From: Stictocephala bisonia
Taxonomy: Eukaryota; Arthropoda; Insecta; Hemiptera; Membracidae
DNA: 64,000 nt
Reading direction: 5' to 3'
NCBI GenBank assembly: GCA_035578905.1
Contig: JAQJVL010000740.1
Location: 62,001 to 126,000, forward strand
In this document: positions 62,652-64,000 of the stretch, in pieces
Numbering within the stretch: position 1 is the first letter of the stretch
Layout: every line of letters starts with the position of its first letter
The notes under the pieces: model-generated
The model's database searches: none
What the model saw: the letters and a program-made list of their open reading frames with translations, nothing else
Told to the model about the DNA's origin: nothing
Position numbers and translations under genes: made by a program

Positions 62652-62653
62652 TA

Positions 62654-64000
62654 TTTCAAAACAAAGAATTTCGGTCAAATAGTTCTATACCTTCAAGGTG
62701 AATTTGAGTAGGTTAGCATAAAGTTAGTCACTTTTACGCAGTTCTATGTTTTTACTTTTAGTTAGGAAACCATATTAGAGAGCATAAGAATAACAGAGGC
62801 CCAAGAATAGGCCCATATCTCTACGATCGGCGTCTTAGAGATGAATAATGAATAGAACTATGATGACTACAAATAACACTTGAGGACAACTTTATTTGAA
62901 TACAACTAATTTTTTGCTTTGAACAGAGGAACTTATTGATTTAACGATTTGTTAGATAAGAATCCAACTAACTCAATACTAATATTTTATGTGGAGGATT
63001 TTCAATGTACTGATACGCTAGGAGAAATAATATCAAAGGCTCCAGAAAGATCCATGAACAGACGAAGTGTTTTTACTTTTGATCAAGAGCATTTATAGTT
63101 AACTCTTTAAATTCTACTAGAAATTACTGTTATCACTGACTTTCTCCACTATGCTTCAGAATGATACTAATCGATTATAAACAGCCAATTCAAAAATCCT
63201 TCATAAAGTTGTATTACAGGTATGTTTGAAAGCTATTCAAATCTTTTTAAGGCCTTTCTTTGTAAATTGGAACAACCTTGGAAATCTTAAGTCTAGAGAG
63301 GAAAGTTCCTAATATTAAAGGTGTATTAAGTGTGTAAGTGGTTTGAGAAGAAACTTTGCTGCAAATTTATCTAATTTCAACCCTTCAAACGCGTCTGATG
63401 TAATATTATGCATCATGGCTCAATACAAAAATACCAAGACACCTTTGGTGTTGAATCAGATGAGCAGTTAAGGCGTTGTACTGTGGCCAAGTACAACACT
63501 AAGGATCGTCAGTAATAACATTTTTAATTTGACATACGTATATAGCAACAACAAACTGCCACACCAATTAATAAAATAGTGATTTACAATTTTTAAATCA
63601 ACTATAGTCAAAATAAGACAAAATTCTAGTTTTAAAAGTATTCCTCTTTCTTTAAATTTCTATTTTCTATATAGGTCAACTGATTTTTCTAGCATTTCTA
63701 CAAAAGTTAACAACTTGTAGACATAGCAATAGGAAATGGATTATTTATCACTCCCCTCAACTTCAATGGGTCAATAACGCTGTACGTTTGTGGGTACACA
63801 GGAGGTCTGAAACACCATGTAGTACAATTTAATGTCCAATTTTAATTGACGAATAAATAAATAATGTAGGCCTATAAATAGCCAACTAATGTTTACAATC
63901 ATGGCACTGTGAATATAATGTATCAGGTTGTTAATGTTCACATATCATAATCGTGTCACTTTCTTAGCTCAATTATTATTCAAAGCAAGTCTAGTTTAAA
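62654..64000. other. Right edge, with a dispersed repeat and a minisatellite relic
   Basis: 62795-62850 contains CCCATATCTCTACGATCGGC GTCTTAGAG, shared in inverse form with the repeat at 40078-40185. 63756-63806 (CAATGGGTCAATAACGCTGT ACGTTTGTGGG) is one minus-oriented unit of the GC-rich minisatellite. Otherwise no gene seen. Confidence 0.5.

Noticed and set aside
1..64000. LTR retrotransposons, endogenous viruses, tRNA or rRNA genes
   Set aside because: I found no paired LTRs, integrase or capsid motifs, viral-type genes, or cloverleaf/rRNA sequence.

Overview
The window is a piece of a eukaryotic, most likely arthropod (probably insect), chromosome. The basis is one spliced animal-type gene with consensus GT/AG splice sites, AT-rich introns of 2.5 to 18 kb, and a crowded set of metazoan transposons: piggyBac, Tigger/pogo, hAT-like and PIF-like elements, non-LTR retrotransposons and Penelope-like elements. 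I cannot name the species.

The only host gene I can support is CMTR1, the cap-1 mRNA 2'-O-methyltransferase, on the minus strand. Eight consecutive coding exons are visible (59318-59579, 46004-46159, 43362-43529, 38030-38197, 30362-30554, 12256-12365, 6868-7097, 1377-1559). Their reading phases agree at every junction. Together they encode the end of the N-terminal tail, the G-patch and the RrmJ-type methyltransferase domain with its K-D-K catalytic residues. The first exon (beyond 59579) and the C-terminal guanylyltransferase-like and WW parts (left of 1377) were not found.

Almost everything else is transposon inside CMTR1 introns. Right to left: the 13.2-kb intron (46160-59317) holds a full-length but dead LINE (46661-55516) split by a 4.3-kb DNA transposon with ~620-bp inverted termini (50744-55045), then a Penelope-like element (55517-58420) interrupted by a minisatellite block. 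The 5.2-kb intron (38198-43361) holds a Tigger MITE. The 7.5-kb intron (30555-38029) holds two rearranged Penelope-like insertions, one an almost perfect 0.85-kb palindrome with a 15-bp target duplication, and a truncated piggyBac. The 18-kb intron (12366-30361) is a nest: Tigger (14224-28903) contains a hAT-like element (16443-28600), which contains a deleted piggyBac (16643-17703), a nearly intact LINE (19112-23800) and a second Tigger (24133-27888) that itself contains a piggyBac (24552-27270). Subtracting the inner elements leaves plausible lengths at each level. The left part (1-12255) holds a piggyBac end, a hAT-like element, two 5'-truncated LINEs and a Tigger MITE; the right end (60533-62651) a dead Tigger with transposase.

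The most notable signals are hammerhead-ribozyme-like motifs at the ends of the Penelope-like copies, with a covarying helix I; the long-TIR transposon with a 4-bp GTTA duplication and a DDE/D-like protein of uncertain superfamily; and a dispersed GC-rich ~36-bp minisatellite that recurs at several unrelated places, often in inverted pairs and inside other transposons.
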